DNA of 64,000 nucleotides from M55B167 sp964406095 (GTDB lineage Bacteria > Verrucomicrobiota > Kiritimatiellia > RFP12 > UBA1067), in assembly GCA_964406095.1 (NCBI GenBank), contig CAYOQJ010000099.1, positions 1-64,000 of the forward strand, read 5' to 3'. Below the pieces are notes generated by a model, which was given only the letters and a program-made list of their open reading frames with translations, was not told where the DNA came from and did not search any database. A program made the position numbers and the translations under genes. Below are positions 52,897-62,400 of the stretch, in pieces. The stretch's first letter is position 1. Every line of letters starts with the position of its first letter.

Positions 52897-54029
52897 AATA
52901 TACGCCACGGTAGCTCGCCGCCGTTTTTCATTTTCAGAGTCAGCACCCCCGCCCTCATGTTCTGCGGAGGATGCGGTGCTACAACACCGGCCCGAACCAC
53001 CGCAGGAGCTTTTTTTGTCGGAGTCGGCAAACTTCCCGCTGCGCCGACCTTTCCACTCAGATTATTTGATGTATTCCTGGATTCGACGACGGCTTCCGCA
53101 TCCGCTATCGACGGCTTGCCGCTGCTGTTTTCACTCTTTCGCTTCACTTGTTTTTCACGCTCCATTTCAGCGTGTTCCGCCGCCATACGAAGTGCCAAAG
53201 CCCTTTCCTCTGCCTGCAAAGCCTGATCTTTCCGCTCTTTCGCCGCACGCCGTTGTGCGACTTCGGCGGCCAGCCTTTCAGCCTTTATCCGTTCGGCCGC
53301 CTCACGATCAGCCGCCGCCTTGCGGGCCAGCGCAAGGGCCTCCTCCACAACCTTGGAATGTCCTTTAGATATTTTCTCCGTCGAAGAGGTCGGCCCTTGC
53401 TCTTTTCTCAGCAACTCTTCAACCTTGCGATTCTGTTCTTTTATAGCCGCCAGTTCCGCTTTGAGCTCAATCACCGCCGGATCGGAAACCGCTGAACGCG
53501 TCGGCTCCTGACGCGGCTGCGATGCAACCGATGCCACGGCCCGCTCGTCCTCCGAAGCACCCGTTTTCTTACGACTCTTCAGCGTTTCTTCCTGCATCCT
53601 GATCATAGCGCGTGACATCTCGCGCAACGACTCTTCAAGTGCTGTAGAACTTTGAACTGCAGGGGCCGAAGCGGCAGGTTGCGATGCCGACGTGAACTGC
53701 GGTGCGTGCCCTCGATCAGCCACTACCTCAACCAGTTTATTCTGCATGTCAGTCATGTTTTTTAACATGGAAACTCCGGCAAACAGAAAACCTACAACCA
53801 CCACCCCGAGAATAGCCGCAAACCCGATTGTCAGCTGCACAACCCTCCTGCGTGCCTGCCTGCGCTCAGCATCGATATACTCCTGAAAAGCCTGAAGAAC
53901 AGGGAAAGAGTCGCCGCCGCTCTGCTGTGCCTGATACATTGTTATCAGGTCGCCGCCACTCCCGTTGGTTGCCTCTGGCATCCGACGCGGCGGCACTTCA
54001 CCATCAAATTTGCCGTTTTTATCGTTCAT
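52884..54029 (-). CDS. Single-pass membrane protein with long Ala/Glu/Arg coiled coil
   Basis: Unrecognised protein of 381 residues. A polar N-terminal part (1-62) is followed by one transmembrane helix (about 64-88), then a Ser/Ala/Gln-rich linker and a charged helical region (about 155-300) rich in Ala, Glu, Lys and Arg, strongly predicted coiled coil. The composition resembles TolA- or TonB-like spanning proteins, but no recognisable end domain is visible; the C-terminus is short (LTLKMKNGGELPWRIFV). No clear ribosome binding site. Structural role in the envelope is a guess. Confidence 0.6.
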   Translation of the reverse strand: MNDKNGKFDGEVPPRRMPEATNGSGGDLITMYQAQQSGGDSFPVLQAFQEYIDAERRQARRRVVQLTIGFAAILGVVVVGFLFAGVSMLKNMTDMQNKLVEVVADRGHAPQFTSASQPAASAPAVQSSTALEESLREMSRAMIRMQEETLKSRKKTGASEDERAVASVASQPRQEPTRSAVSDPAVIELKAELAAIKEQNRKVEELLRKEQGPTSSTEKISKGHSKVVEEALALARKAAADREAAERIKAERLAAEVAQRRAAKERKDQALQAEERALALRMAAEHAEMEREKQVKRKSENSSGKPSIADAEAVVESRNTSNNLSGKVGAAGSLPTPTKKAPAVVRAGVVAPHPPQNMRAGVLTLKMKNGGELPWRIFVPK

Positions 54030-54138
54030 TAACGCTTAATCATATAGTATTCACCTCATTGAATAAAGCGTAATTTTTATTTTTTAAACCTTTGTCAACC
54101 GCAATTCTTCAGACATCCCGATGCTCAAGGCAGCTGGC

Positions 54139-54909
54139 TCAAACATGTCCGGTGCAAGCGAACTCCATGCCCGGCTTACTGAAAGTCACATGGTTGTGAT
54201 AGGTGGCGTATTCGGTGACAATCGCACCTTGTGGACCGGCTATCTGACCGTGCCAGGATTCCGGATCCTGCAGAGTATAAATCACTTTCTCAGATTTTGC
54301 AGAACGGGTCAGGCCGAACTTCGATTTCATCCAGGATTCACCAAATCCCCAGGGACGTTTGTCCGCCGGCAGCTCACTCAGAGAGACTTCACTGCCCTCA
54401 CCCTTGTATTCACCGAAAAAAGTGACCTCACCATAACGCACCTGCCACGACTCCATCTTGGGGCCATAGCCCTCATTGCCGCCAATATGACGGTGCTCCG
54501 GCAAGGTCTGTCCCGGCAGAAGATAGATATCATGACCGAGATAGCCAAACTTCTGTTCAGCGAATTCACCCTTATACTGTTTAGAGCCATGCTCTTTGTA
54601 CATCCCCTTATCATTGATCCAGAATATACCGCCCATGCCAAGTTTCAAAATATCGCCCTGCAGAAAATCGGCGACCCAGAACTGGTCGGTTTTGAGAACC
54701 TGTGGCACCGGGTAATTGAATCTTTCAAACATATCAAAGTAGAGTTGTTTGACAGCGGCTATATCCAGTTTTCCATCCTTATACATATCTTCCCTCTTTA
54801 TTTTACAGTTTGAACATGATCTGCCTCCCAACGATCTACACCCTACACCAAAAGCCAGACCGGCTCCGAGGGCAGTTGTTATAGCATCTCTGCGAGTTAA
54901 TTTTTGCAT
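54139..54909 (-). CDS. D-lyxose isomerase-like cupin protein with Tat/lipoprotein-type signal
   Basis: 256 residues. The N-terminus has a twin-arginine motif (KLTRRDAITTALGAGLAFG) and a Cys at 24 that could be lipidated, although the lipobox is weak. The rest resembles the D-lyxose isomerase (Lyx_isomer) cupin family: PEHRHIGGNEGYGPKMESW supplies His, His and Glu, and TYHNH supplies the later His of the metal site. Known cytoplasmic relatives interconvert D-lyxose and D-xylulose, or mannose and fructose. An exported version is unusual, so the substrate may be an extracellular sugar. It has its own promoter. Confidence 0.65.
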   Translation of the reverse strand: MQKLTRRDAITTALGAGLAFGVGCRSLGGRSCSNCKIKREDMYKDGKLDIAAVKQLYFDMFERFNYPVPQVLKTDQFWVADFLQGDILKLGMGGIFWINDKGMYKEHGSKQYKGEFAEQKFGYLGHDIYLLPGQTLPEHRHIGGNEGYGPKMESWQVRYGEVTFFGEYKGEGSEVSLSELPADKRPWGFGESWMKSKFGLTRSAKSEKVIYTLQDPESWHGQIAGPQGAIVTEYATYHNHVTFSKPGMEFACTGHV

Positions 54910-54936
54910 AGTTCTACCTTTCTTTTTCCCATTAAA

Positions 54937-54965
54937 TTTATACTGTAAAAATATCGTCCTGACAG
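54937..54965 (-). promoter_or_regulatory. Sigma70-type promoter of the lyxose-isomerase-like gene
   Basis: On the minus strand CTGTCA (54965-54960) and TATAAA (54942-54937) are separated by 17 bases, with a start near 54930 and the gene's ATG at 54909. Confidence 0.45.
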
Positions 54966-55069
54966 TGTGTAGCCCCCCACCACAGCGGTAACTAAAACCT
55001 TTTTCTCAACCGGACAAAAACTCATCTGCCGCCCCACACACACCGGCCGACAGTACCGATAATCTATCA

Positions 55070-56689
55070 TCAATCCGTCAGGGTGGCGCGCAAAGCTATG
55101 AATCCGGCATCAGCCAGCGGAATCGTGGCACGCCACTCCTCCAGCCCATTGTTCTGACCGATAAATTCCGCAGTAATTCCTGTGGCGGACCAGGCATTCG
55201 TAAGAGTTGGAGCCCAGATCGGTTCAAGAATAACATCAACTGCATCAACATCTTTTTTGTAGCTGACGGAGAAAAGTCCCGGCGCGGCGGATGGCACAAT
55301 AACCAACAAATCGGAGGTAGTAACAGGCTGCATCGCCGATAGCCCGCAAGCGTATTTCAACAAATTCGCCACACCGTCATCGGCCGGTGCATCCTCCGGT
55401 TCACGCTGATTCAACGGGACCGACTGTGATGCCAACCAACTGCTGAAAGTCAACGGTGGGATAATGCCCTCGTTGAAGAACCGAATATTGTCAACCGCAA
55501 TATCCGAAGTAAAACCGCTACCGATTACCGCTCTCAACCGCACAATGATATTACCGGAAAAAGCCGAAAGATCAACCACCCCCTCTGACCAGGGCACGTT
55601 GGCTGCAGTATGCTGCTCCCCCACGCGACTCCAAAGAGCCTGATGCCAGGAGCCATCATAAACATCGACATAAAGAGCCCCCATGCTTGATCCATACATC
55701 TGATAATCAAAGGCCATTGCAGGAACATTGAGCGACTCAATATTGAAAACCGTCTCGATTGCCGAAGTTTGCGCCGGATAACGATCGGTCGCCTCAGCGT
55801 AAATGTAGTAGTTGCCATCCGAAGCACTGTAAGGTCCGGTTTGCAAAGATGGTGTTACCCCGGAGTTTCTGCTCCAGTTGAAATCGTTGTCAATCGAGTC
55901 GAACCAGAAACCGAAACCGCTCTCAAAACTCTCCGCTTTGAGAAGAACCGGTTCGGGCACGTCAAGCACCGTAACCGCCTTTTGGGCACTTTTGCCATCG
56001 AATGAAACCTGTATTGTTACAGTGGTGTCTTGCTCTACCGCGCCGGCGGTCAGCTCTCCGGAATCCACACCGGCACAGTTCGCAACACCGGAAGAGATGT
56101 ACTCACCAATATAACTTTCGATCTCCGCAATAAACTGAAGCTCCTCTCCTCCGTCTGCATAACGGGCGGTAAAATTCCATGGCTGTGTATTTTTGGAAGG
56201 CCAGTAGACAGCAGCGTAGGGATAATCATACAGAGTGCCGTTCAACCCTTTTTTGGCAAACAGCTTTTCCGGCGAGTCATCAAGCACATCAGCTTCGACA
56301 TAGCACATGACCAGCCGACGCCTCTGCATCCAAGCTTCAAAGTTCGGACGAGCTATATAGGATTCCAAATCATCGCAGAACGCACAGGCTGAATGCCCCC
56401 AGATGTAAACCAGCGGAATATCATAGAGATCAGAGTCGGCCTTGGCACTCATCAAATCTGTGCGCCACTGTGCCACATCAGCCGTACCCGTAATCAACCA
56501 CTGCGCCATAGCGGTTAAATCAATGGAACTGCTGTCAGAATAGTGCCCAATACATGTGTAATTTGTCGCAGTAAATTCAGCCACGGCATCCGGACCGCTA
56601 ATTTCCAGAAAACTCAAAACCGGAGTCGCATTAACAACACCACAAATTAACGCAGACACCACCGCTATATGAATTGGCATACATCTCAT
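55070..56689 (-). CDS. Secreted thioredoxin-like/MAM-domain protein with PVC-type C-terminal domain
   Basis: 539 residues with a signal peptide (1-21). Residues 23-85 look like an Ig-type beta domain. Residues 90-195 resemble a thioredoxin fold with Cys102-Ala-Phe-Cys105 in IWGHSACAFCDDLES. Residues 252-403 match an animal-type MAM domain: FESGFGFW, DFNWSRNSG, TGPYSASDGNYYIY, FDYQMYGSSMGAL and SDIAVDNIRFF. The C-terminal 125 residues contain DDGVANLLKYACGL, a tail common on secreted Verrucomicrobia and Lentisphaerae proteins. The role is probably extracellular carbohydrate or protein binding; the Cys pair suggests redox activity. An AGAGG ribosome binding site precedes the ATG. Confidence 0.75.
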   Translation of the reverse strand: MRCMPIHIAVVSALICGVVNATPVLSFLEISGPDAVAEFTATNYTCIGHYSDSSSIDLTAMAQWLITGTADVAQWRTDLMSAKADSDLYDIPLVYIWGHSACAFCDDLESYIARPNFEAWMQRRRLVMCYVEADVLDDSPEKLFAKKGLNGTLYDYPYAAVYWPSKNTQPWNFTARYADGGEELQFIAEIESYIGEYISSGVANCAGVDSGELTAGAVEQDTTVTIQVSFDGKSAQKAVTVLDVPEPVLLKAESFESGFGFWFDSIDNDFNWSRNSGVTPSLQTGPYSASDGNYYIYAEATDRYPAQTSAIETVFNIESLNVPAMAFDYQMYGSSMGALYVDVYDGSWHQALWSRVGEQHTAANVPWSEGVVDLSAFSGNIIVRLRAVIGSGFTSDIAVDNIRFFNEGIIPPLTFSSWLASQSVPLNQREPEDAPADDGVANLLKYACGLSAMQPVTTSDLLVIVPSAAPGLFSVSYKKDVDAVDVILEPIWAPTLTNAWSATGITAEFIGQNNGLEEWRATIPLADAGFIALRATLTD

Positions 56690-56730
56690 AATAAGCCTCT
56701 GAATTTTTCAGTTATCCAGACTTGTTTCTT

Positions 56731-56760
56731 AGTATACCTCACAAAGACCCCTTAGCTCAA
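56731..56760 (-). promoter_or_regulatory. Sigma70-type promoter of the thioredoxin/MAM protein gene
   Basis: On the minus strand TTGAGC (56760-56755) and TATACT (56736-56731) are 18 bases apart, start expected near 56724. The divergent eda gene may use TATACT at 56809-56814, for which I found no good -35 box. Confidence 0.45.
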
Positions 56761-56863
56761 CTCTCTTTTTTCATGCTTTTTTGCAGTGTATTTTAAATTT
56801 AAATCCTGTATACTGGTTGGGATTTTTACTTTTAGTGATTTATCTTTTTCAAAAGGAGAACAA

Positions 56864-57529
56864 ATGGAAATTCCCGCTGATATACTCGGGCGTATGCGCA
56901 AAAGCGGTGCTGCCGCCGGATTTGCGCCAGAGAACGCCGAAGAGGCTGTCCAGCTGGCACGGGCTCTGCTGGCCGGCGGCGTTGATGTTATCGAACTGAC
57001 ATTACGTACACCGGAGGCACTTGAGGGTTTGCGCTGCATCTGTGCAGAGGTGCCGGAGATACTGGTGATCGCCGGCACAGTTTTGACCCCCGAGCAGGCT
57101 GTCGCAGTCAAGAAGGCCGGGGCTCAGGTGGCAGTGGCCCCGGGAACAAACCTGCGGGTTGTGCGTAAGGCACAGGAGATTGGACTGCCATTCATGCCGG
57201 GCATTACCACACCTACCGAGCTTGAATCGGTGATTGAAGCTGGCTGCCGCTTTGTTAAATTTTTCCCGGCAGAACCGAGCGGCGGCATCCCTTACTTACG
57301 CAGTATGGCGGCTCCATACAAACATCTGGGCATCCGCTATTTTCCGCTGGGAGGGCTTAATCTCGAAAACATTGTCGGCTATCTGCGTGAGGATAATGTT
57401 CCAATTGCGGGCGGTTCCTGGTTGACCAAACGTGAACTGATAAAGAACGGTGACTGGGCGGCGATCACCGCCAGAGCGACGGAACTTCGCAGCATACTGG
57501 ATCAGGCCGGAGTATGTAACCGCGAGTGA
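56864..57529 (+). CDS. eda: KDPG (2-keto-3-deoxy-6-phosphogluconate) aldolase
   Basis: Class I aldolase splitting KDPG into pyruvate and glyceraldehyde 3-phosphate. The ATG at 56864 has an AAGGAG ribosome binding site and gives 221 residues; the longer reading is rejected. The catalytic Glu is in VIELTLRTP, and the Schiff-base Lys in CRFVKFFPAE. VLTPEQAVAVKKAGAQVAVAPG and the phosphate loop GGLN are also typical. Forms a unit with the downstream sugar-acid kinase. Confidence 0.94.
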   Translation: MEIPADILGRMRKSGAAAGFAPENAEEAVQLARALLAGGVDVIELTLRTPEALEGLRCICAEVPEILVIAGTVLTPEQAVAVKKAGAQVAVAPGTNLRVVRKAQEIGLPFMPGITTPTELESVIEAGCRFVKFFPAEPSGGIPYLRSMAAPYKHLGIRYFPLGGLNLENIVGYLREDNVPIAGGSWLTKRELIKNGDWAAITARATELRSILDQAGVCNRE

Positions 57530-57581
57530 TTTGTCTAGCAAACGTGTATCCTGAGGGATGCTGGATATAGGAGAATTATCA

Positions 57582-58670
57582 ATGCAATATGTTGTAACTT
57601 TCGGGGAAATCATGGGGCGCATGGCTGCACCGGAGAACTTGCGACTACGCCAGAGCCGCACTATGGATGTAACCTATGCCGGAGCTGAAGCGAGCGTGGC
57701 TTCTTCAATAGCTCTGTTCGGCGGTAGAGCACGCTATATTACGGCACTGCCGAAACACTCGCTGGCCGATGCAGTGATGGACACTTTGCGGATGGTCGGC
57801 ATCGACACACAGTTTATCCTGCGCACCGATACCGGTCGACTCGGGCTCTATTTTCTGGAGACCGGTGCCAACCAACGGCCGAGTAATGTCATCTACGACC
57901 GTGCAGATTCAGCAGTCAGCCTGGCCTCTGCTGATCAATACGACTGGAAAGGCATTTTTACCGATGCGCAGTGGCTACACATCAGCGGCATCACACCAGC
58001 TCTCTCAAAAACAGCGGCGGAGGCCACGCTGACAGCCGCACGCAAAGCCAAGGCATCCGGTGTGAATATATCCTGCGACCTGAACTTCCGTAAAAAACTC
58101 TGGCAGTGGAATTTGGCGCGTCAGCCACGTGAACTGGCCGGAGAAACCATGCGTGAAATACTGCCGTATGTGGATGTTGTAATAGCCAATGAAGAGGATT
58201 GTGCAGATGTTCTGGGCATTCAGGCTACCGAAACCGATGTGGATGCGGGCGACCTCAACACAGAACGTTATCCCGACGTCGCACGCCAAGTGGTCAAACT
58301 CTTTCCGAATGTAAGCAAAGTAGCAATCACGCTGCGCGAAAGCATCTCAGCATCTCACAACAACTGGGGTGCCATGCTCTATGACGCAGAACAAGAAAAA
58401 CCATTTTTCGCTCCGCTCGATGCTGACGGCAATTACACCCCCTACCAAATCAGAAATATTGTTGACCGGGTCGGTGGTGGCGACTCTTTCGCCGGTGGTC
58501 TGATTTTCGCACTGATCACCCCGGAGCTCAGCGAACCGCAGACAGCGTTGCGGTACGCAGTGGCTGCCTCCTGCCTGAAGCACTCTATCAAGGGTGATGT
58601 CAACTGGTCGACCCGCGCTGAAGTGGAAAGGTTGACGGGTGGCTCCGCGTCAGGACGTGTGGTTCGCTGA
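57582..58670 (+). CDS. kdgK: 2-keto-3-deoxygluconate kinase (PfkB family)
   Basis: PfkB-fold sugar-acid kinase of 362 residues from the ATG at 57582 (AGGAG ribosome binding site). TFGEIMGRMAAP at the start and AGAEASVASSIALFGG belong to the KDG kinase branch, and VDRVGGGDSFAGGLIFAL is the PfkB signature with the catalytic Asp. It probably phosphorylates KDG from uronate breakdown, delivering KDPG to the aldolase encoded 52 bases upstream. The genes making KDG are not in the window. Confidence 0.9.
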   Translation: MQYVVTFGEIMGRMAAPENLRLRQSRTMDVTYAGAEASVASSIALFGGRARYITALPKHSLADAVMDTLRMVGIDTQFILRTDTGRLGLYFLETGANQRPSNVIYDRADSAVSLASADQYDWKGIFTDAQWLHISGITPALSKTAAEATLTAARKAKASGVNISCDLNFRKKLWQWNLARQPRELAGETMREILPYVDVVIANEEDCADVLGIQATETDVDAGDLNTERYPDVARQVVKLFPNVSKVAITLRESISASHNNWGAMLYDAEQEKPFFAPLDADGNYTPYQIRNIVDRVGGGDSFAGGLIFALITPELSEPQTALRYAVAASCLKHSIKGDVNWSTRAEVERLTGGSASGRVVR

Positions 58671-58751
58671 GGTCTCATGATCAGAATAAAACAACATCGC
58701 ATAATTCGCGCTTATGCACTTCAGGATGTGCCCACCCTTTCACGGTTTGAT

Positions 58752-58780
58752 TTGACAAATTTACCGGAATAGTGTTCACT
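58752..58780 (+). promoter_or_regulatory. Possible promoter of the bacterioferritin gene
   Basis: A consensus TTGACA lies at 58752-58757; 17 bases on, the -10 position reads TTCACT (58775-58780), a weak match. The AGGAGG ribosome binding site lies just before the ATG at 58846. No clear iron-box was recognised. Confidence 0.35.
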
Positions 58781-58845
58781 CTCTCTGTAATTGTAAATCA
58801 TAATGACGATGACGACCGCAGGGCCGTTATCAGGAGGAAAAAATC

Positions 58846-59364
58846 ATGTCAAAAAAAGAGAAAATCATCAATGTTCTCAATCAGGCTCGCGCCATGGAAC
58901 TGCAAGCTATCGGTCAGTACATGAATCAGCATTACGGGTTGGATGATTCCGATTTCGGTGAACTGGCAGCCAAGGTCAAATTGATCGCTATCGATGAAAT
59001 GCAGCATGCTGAGCGTTTCGCCGAACGCGTCAAGGAGCTGGGCGGCGAACCGACCCCGGATATGTCAGACGCAGTCACAAAGGGCCAGAAGGTTCAGGAC
59101 ATCTTTCCTTTTGACGCCAAACTGGAAGATGACACGGTGGATTGTTACAACGAATTTCTGAAAACTTGCGTTGAAAACGGTGACAGCATCAGTGCTAGAA
59201 TCTTCGAAGAAATCATCGATGAAGAACAGGAGCACTTCAACTACTTTGACAATGTCCGTGGACATATCGAAAATCTCGGCCCCGCCTATCTGGCACGGAT
59301 CGCAGGCACATCATCGGCCACAGGACTTAACACCATGGGTTTCGTGGCCCGTAAATCAGAGTAA
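58846..59364 (+). CDS. bfr: Bacterioferritin
   Basis: Iron-storage four-helix protein of 172 residues. All six ferroxidase ligands align with Escherichia coli numbering: Glu18, Glu51, His54, Glu94, Glu127 and His130. Met52, the haem ligand of true bacterioferritins, is also present (DEMQHAE). A tail of about 15 residues extends beyond the usual end. It oxidises Fe(II) and stores it in a 24-mer, also lowering oxidative stress. Confidence 0.93.
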   Translation: MSKKEKIINVLNQARAMELQAIGQYMNQHYGLDDSDFGELAAKVKLIAIDEMQHAERFAERVKELGGEPTPDMSDAVTKGQKVQDIFPFDAKLEDDTVDCYNEFLKTCVENGDSISARIFEEIIDEEQEHFNYFDNVRGHIENLGPAYLARIAGTSSATGLNTMGFVARKSE

Positions 59365-59402
59365 CGGCAGTTAGAGTAGAGCAAGATGTAACTAAACTGT
59401 CA

Positions 59403-59427
59403 CGTATCCGGTTGAAAACCGAATACG
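59403..59427. terminator. Hairpin between convergent genes
   Basis: CGTATCCGGTT (59403-59413) and AACCGAATACG (59417-59427) form an 11-base stem with one mismatch and a three-base loop. There is no U-tract on either strand, so it may serve as a bidirectional transcript end or 3' stability element for the bacterioferritin gene and the giant surface protein gene. Confidence 0.4.
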
Positions 59428-59472
59428 CAACACGTGGCTGTGTGCCGCACAACAGATCCGCACAATCTCACA

Positions 59473-62400
59473 TCAGTGCACCGTTATCAAAGTTCCGTCA
59501 TAGGGCGTTACAACTGTGATTGTTACCGTTGCGGTGTCGGTGTTGCCGTACAGATCGGTCAGAGTGTATTCAAAGGTCACATCTTCCGGTCCGTTGGCAG
59601 CCGGATCAAATTCGCCATCGGGATCAAAGGTGAACGCGCCTATCTCTATGCCTTGCGGATATGCGTATAGGTCGCCACTGTCGCCCTCTATCGCCAGCAG
59701 CGTCAGTGCTTCCGTACCATGTGTTTGTTCAATGTTTAATGTCGTGCACTCCTCCAGCCAGAATGTTGCCGTGGTAGAGGTGCTATTGTCCAAGCGTAAA
59801 TTGCAGGGGTCTATTCCTTTGTAGCTGGCAATGCAACCCAGTATCATTGGTGCGGAGGTGTGACTGTTGGCGAACGGCACCTGATAAGCGCCGTCTCCTA
59901 GCGATGAATCATAAACCGCGGCTTCAAATTTGCTGCCGTTCCATAAACCGACACTCTCTTCGATTGCCAACCAGCCGATAGTCTCCGGACGGTACTCGTC
60001 GAAACGATTGGAGGAGTGGTACTCGTAATCTTCCATCGCCACTTGGAATCCACTCAGCGTAACCCCGTAGGTGCTGCCACTCATCCGTGTGGCGCACAGC
60101 TCATTGGTGTAGTCATAACTCTGAAGCTGATTGATCACCACCGGCACATTGGTGAATGCCGATGCGAATTGGACACTCTCCCAGGTGCTGACGCTTTTAT
60201 ACTGTTGGATGGCGTCGGTTGATACTTTGCCGACTTCCAGCATGGTGCCGTCAAGCAGTCGATACTGTCCGGCATCGAAGACTATCCAGCTTACGCTCTC
60301 ATCATCATGCAGCTCGCCGTCGCCATCGCTCAAAATCCCGTCTTCCGGTTGTTCGGTGATATGGATCTCAAAGCTGCTGTTGACCGGATCTACATTGGTA
60401 ATGCGTACCACAGCGAATTCAGTGTCTACCCGCGTTGCCGGCTGTGCGAAAACCACCGGATTGCTGAACAGACCGGCTTCGCCGTAAGTAATGGTCTGTT
60501 TGCTATGATTGAGATTGCTCAGACATCCGCGTTTGGCTATCAATCTGGCGGTTGATGCGTTCAGCTTGCCTTTCAGACCATTGGTGTTAACGGCAAATAC
60601 GCTGAGCAAATCGTTGGCATCAATCGAAGTGTCCACACCATTGCCTGTTTCATCGGTAATCAGGTTGCCGTTAAGCGGACGGTCAGCTTTAACCGTATAA
60701 CTGTTATCCGTCGCAGTCACGCCATCGTCCCGACCCTCAATTGTCACCGTGATTGTGCTCTCATTGCCAGCTTGTGCGCCTTGAGGATCCTTCACAAGGT
60801 AGGTGAAGGTTTCGCTGATAAACTCCCCTGGCAGCATAGCTTCAAACTGACCGTTCGGATTATAAGTAAAGGTGCCGTCAGGTTGCACAGTGACAATCGC
60901 GCCAAGTTGGGTGGTGAAGGGCACACCCGTAGATGCCGCACCGCTGTTGACCGTCGCCACCGTCAGCGCCGATTGATCACCGATATCGATGTCGATATCA
61001 TTCTCAGTTATCGAGTCGATGAAAATTTCGTCCTCATTGGCGTTGAAGATGTCATCAATCCCCTCAGGCGCGTCATTAACACCGTGAATCGCCACCGTGA
61101 CGGTTCCTTGTCGTGTAACACCGCCTTCGACAACAGTGTAGCTTAGCTCTTCGTAAACCACCTGCCCGACTCCCAGAGCACGGTATTTGTCGCCGGTATC
61201 GAATGAGAGTGTGCCACCGTCGGTTGTGACCAGCACATTGTTCAGCACTGAGCCATTGAAATCAACACCCGGTTTACGGTAGATGTCAAAGTCCCATGTG
61301 ATATCGTCGTAGCGCTCAGTGAGATATGAATCGACGCAAATGTAGATGGTACTGCCGGCACTCTGATAGCCCAGGTCGACATCGAAGTAGAATGTCGAGC
61401 GGTTTTTGTTTGTTAAAACAAGATGCTGTGTTTCATCGGCATAAACGCCCAGCGCTACCGGGTCTCCACCAGAGCCTGCTTTGTTAATCCAGGAGTTGGT
61501 GATTATATAATAACCCTCCTGTTCCAGTGTATATGCCAGGATAACGCCGCGGGCTGTGCCGTTGGTGTAAAAACCGTCACTGCTGGTTTCATCGGGTCCA
61601 AGTCCGGTATGCGCGCCTTTGGAGTGCATTGTCAGCCTGGAGCCGGGGAATCCGTCACTCTGATCACTGGTGGCATTGACCTGCCATAGATTGTTGACGC
61701 TATCCCAAATAAGTTCGCGATAACAGTTGGTGTCACCCATCACTCCGCTGGCGGAGTCAAACTGTGCTGGAGCCCCATCTGTCCAGTTCAAAGGCGCATT
61801 CCACATATAACGCGCTCCAAACCCGTTCTCGTCGCGCAGATCCGCTGTCTCTCCATGCGTGTTGCCTTCGGTGTAATTATCGCTGAAACCAAAGATTTTT
61901 GTGGGCACACTCAGTGAGGCTCCGTTGCCGAAACCGACATCATTGGCAAGCGGATCAAACCCGCTGAGTGTGTCACCGGCATTGATGCTCACCGTGTCGG
62001 GCTGCGTGCGCATCGCCTGTAAACCCTTGACTGTGACTGTCACGTTGGTGGTGGTTGTGCCCCCGACACCGTCAGCGACGGTATAATTGAAACTGTCTTG
62101 GGCACTCTCGCCTTCGAGTAGATTAGTACTGAGATTGGAGGCATCGTAGCTGATTGTTCTGCTCGGATCGATGGTCACAGTTGCACCCAGCGCGGTTTGG
62201 TTCGGAGTTGCCGGTTCAACTGCGATAAAATTGCGCCGCACCTGTTCGTAGCGCTGCGCCATCTCCGCGACACTCAAGGCGCGGTCGTAAACCGCCAAAA
62301 TTGCGAAATCACCTTTGTAGGGCGCGTCTGGCATGAACCCATGCGCGGCACCATCTTCATTCACACCGATGCCGGCATCATCATTACCGCAGAAGCTGTC

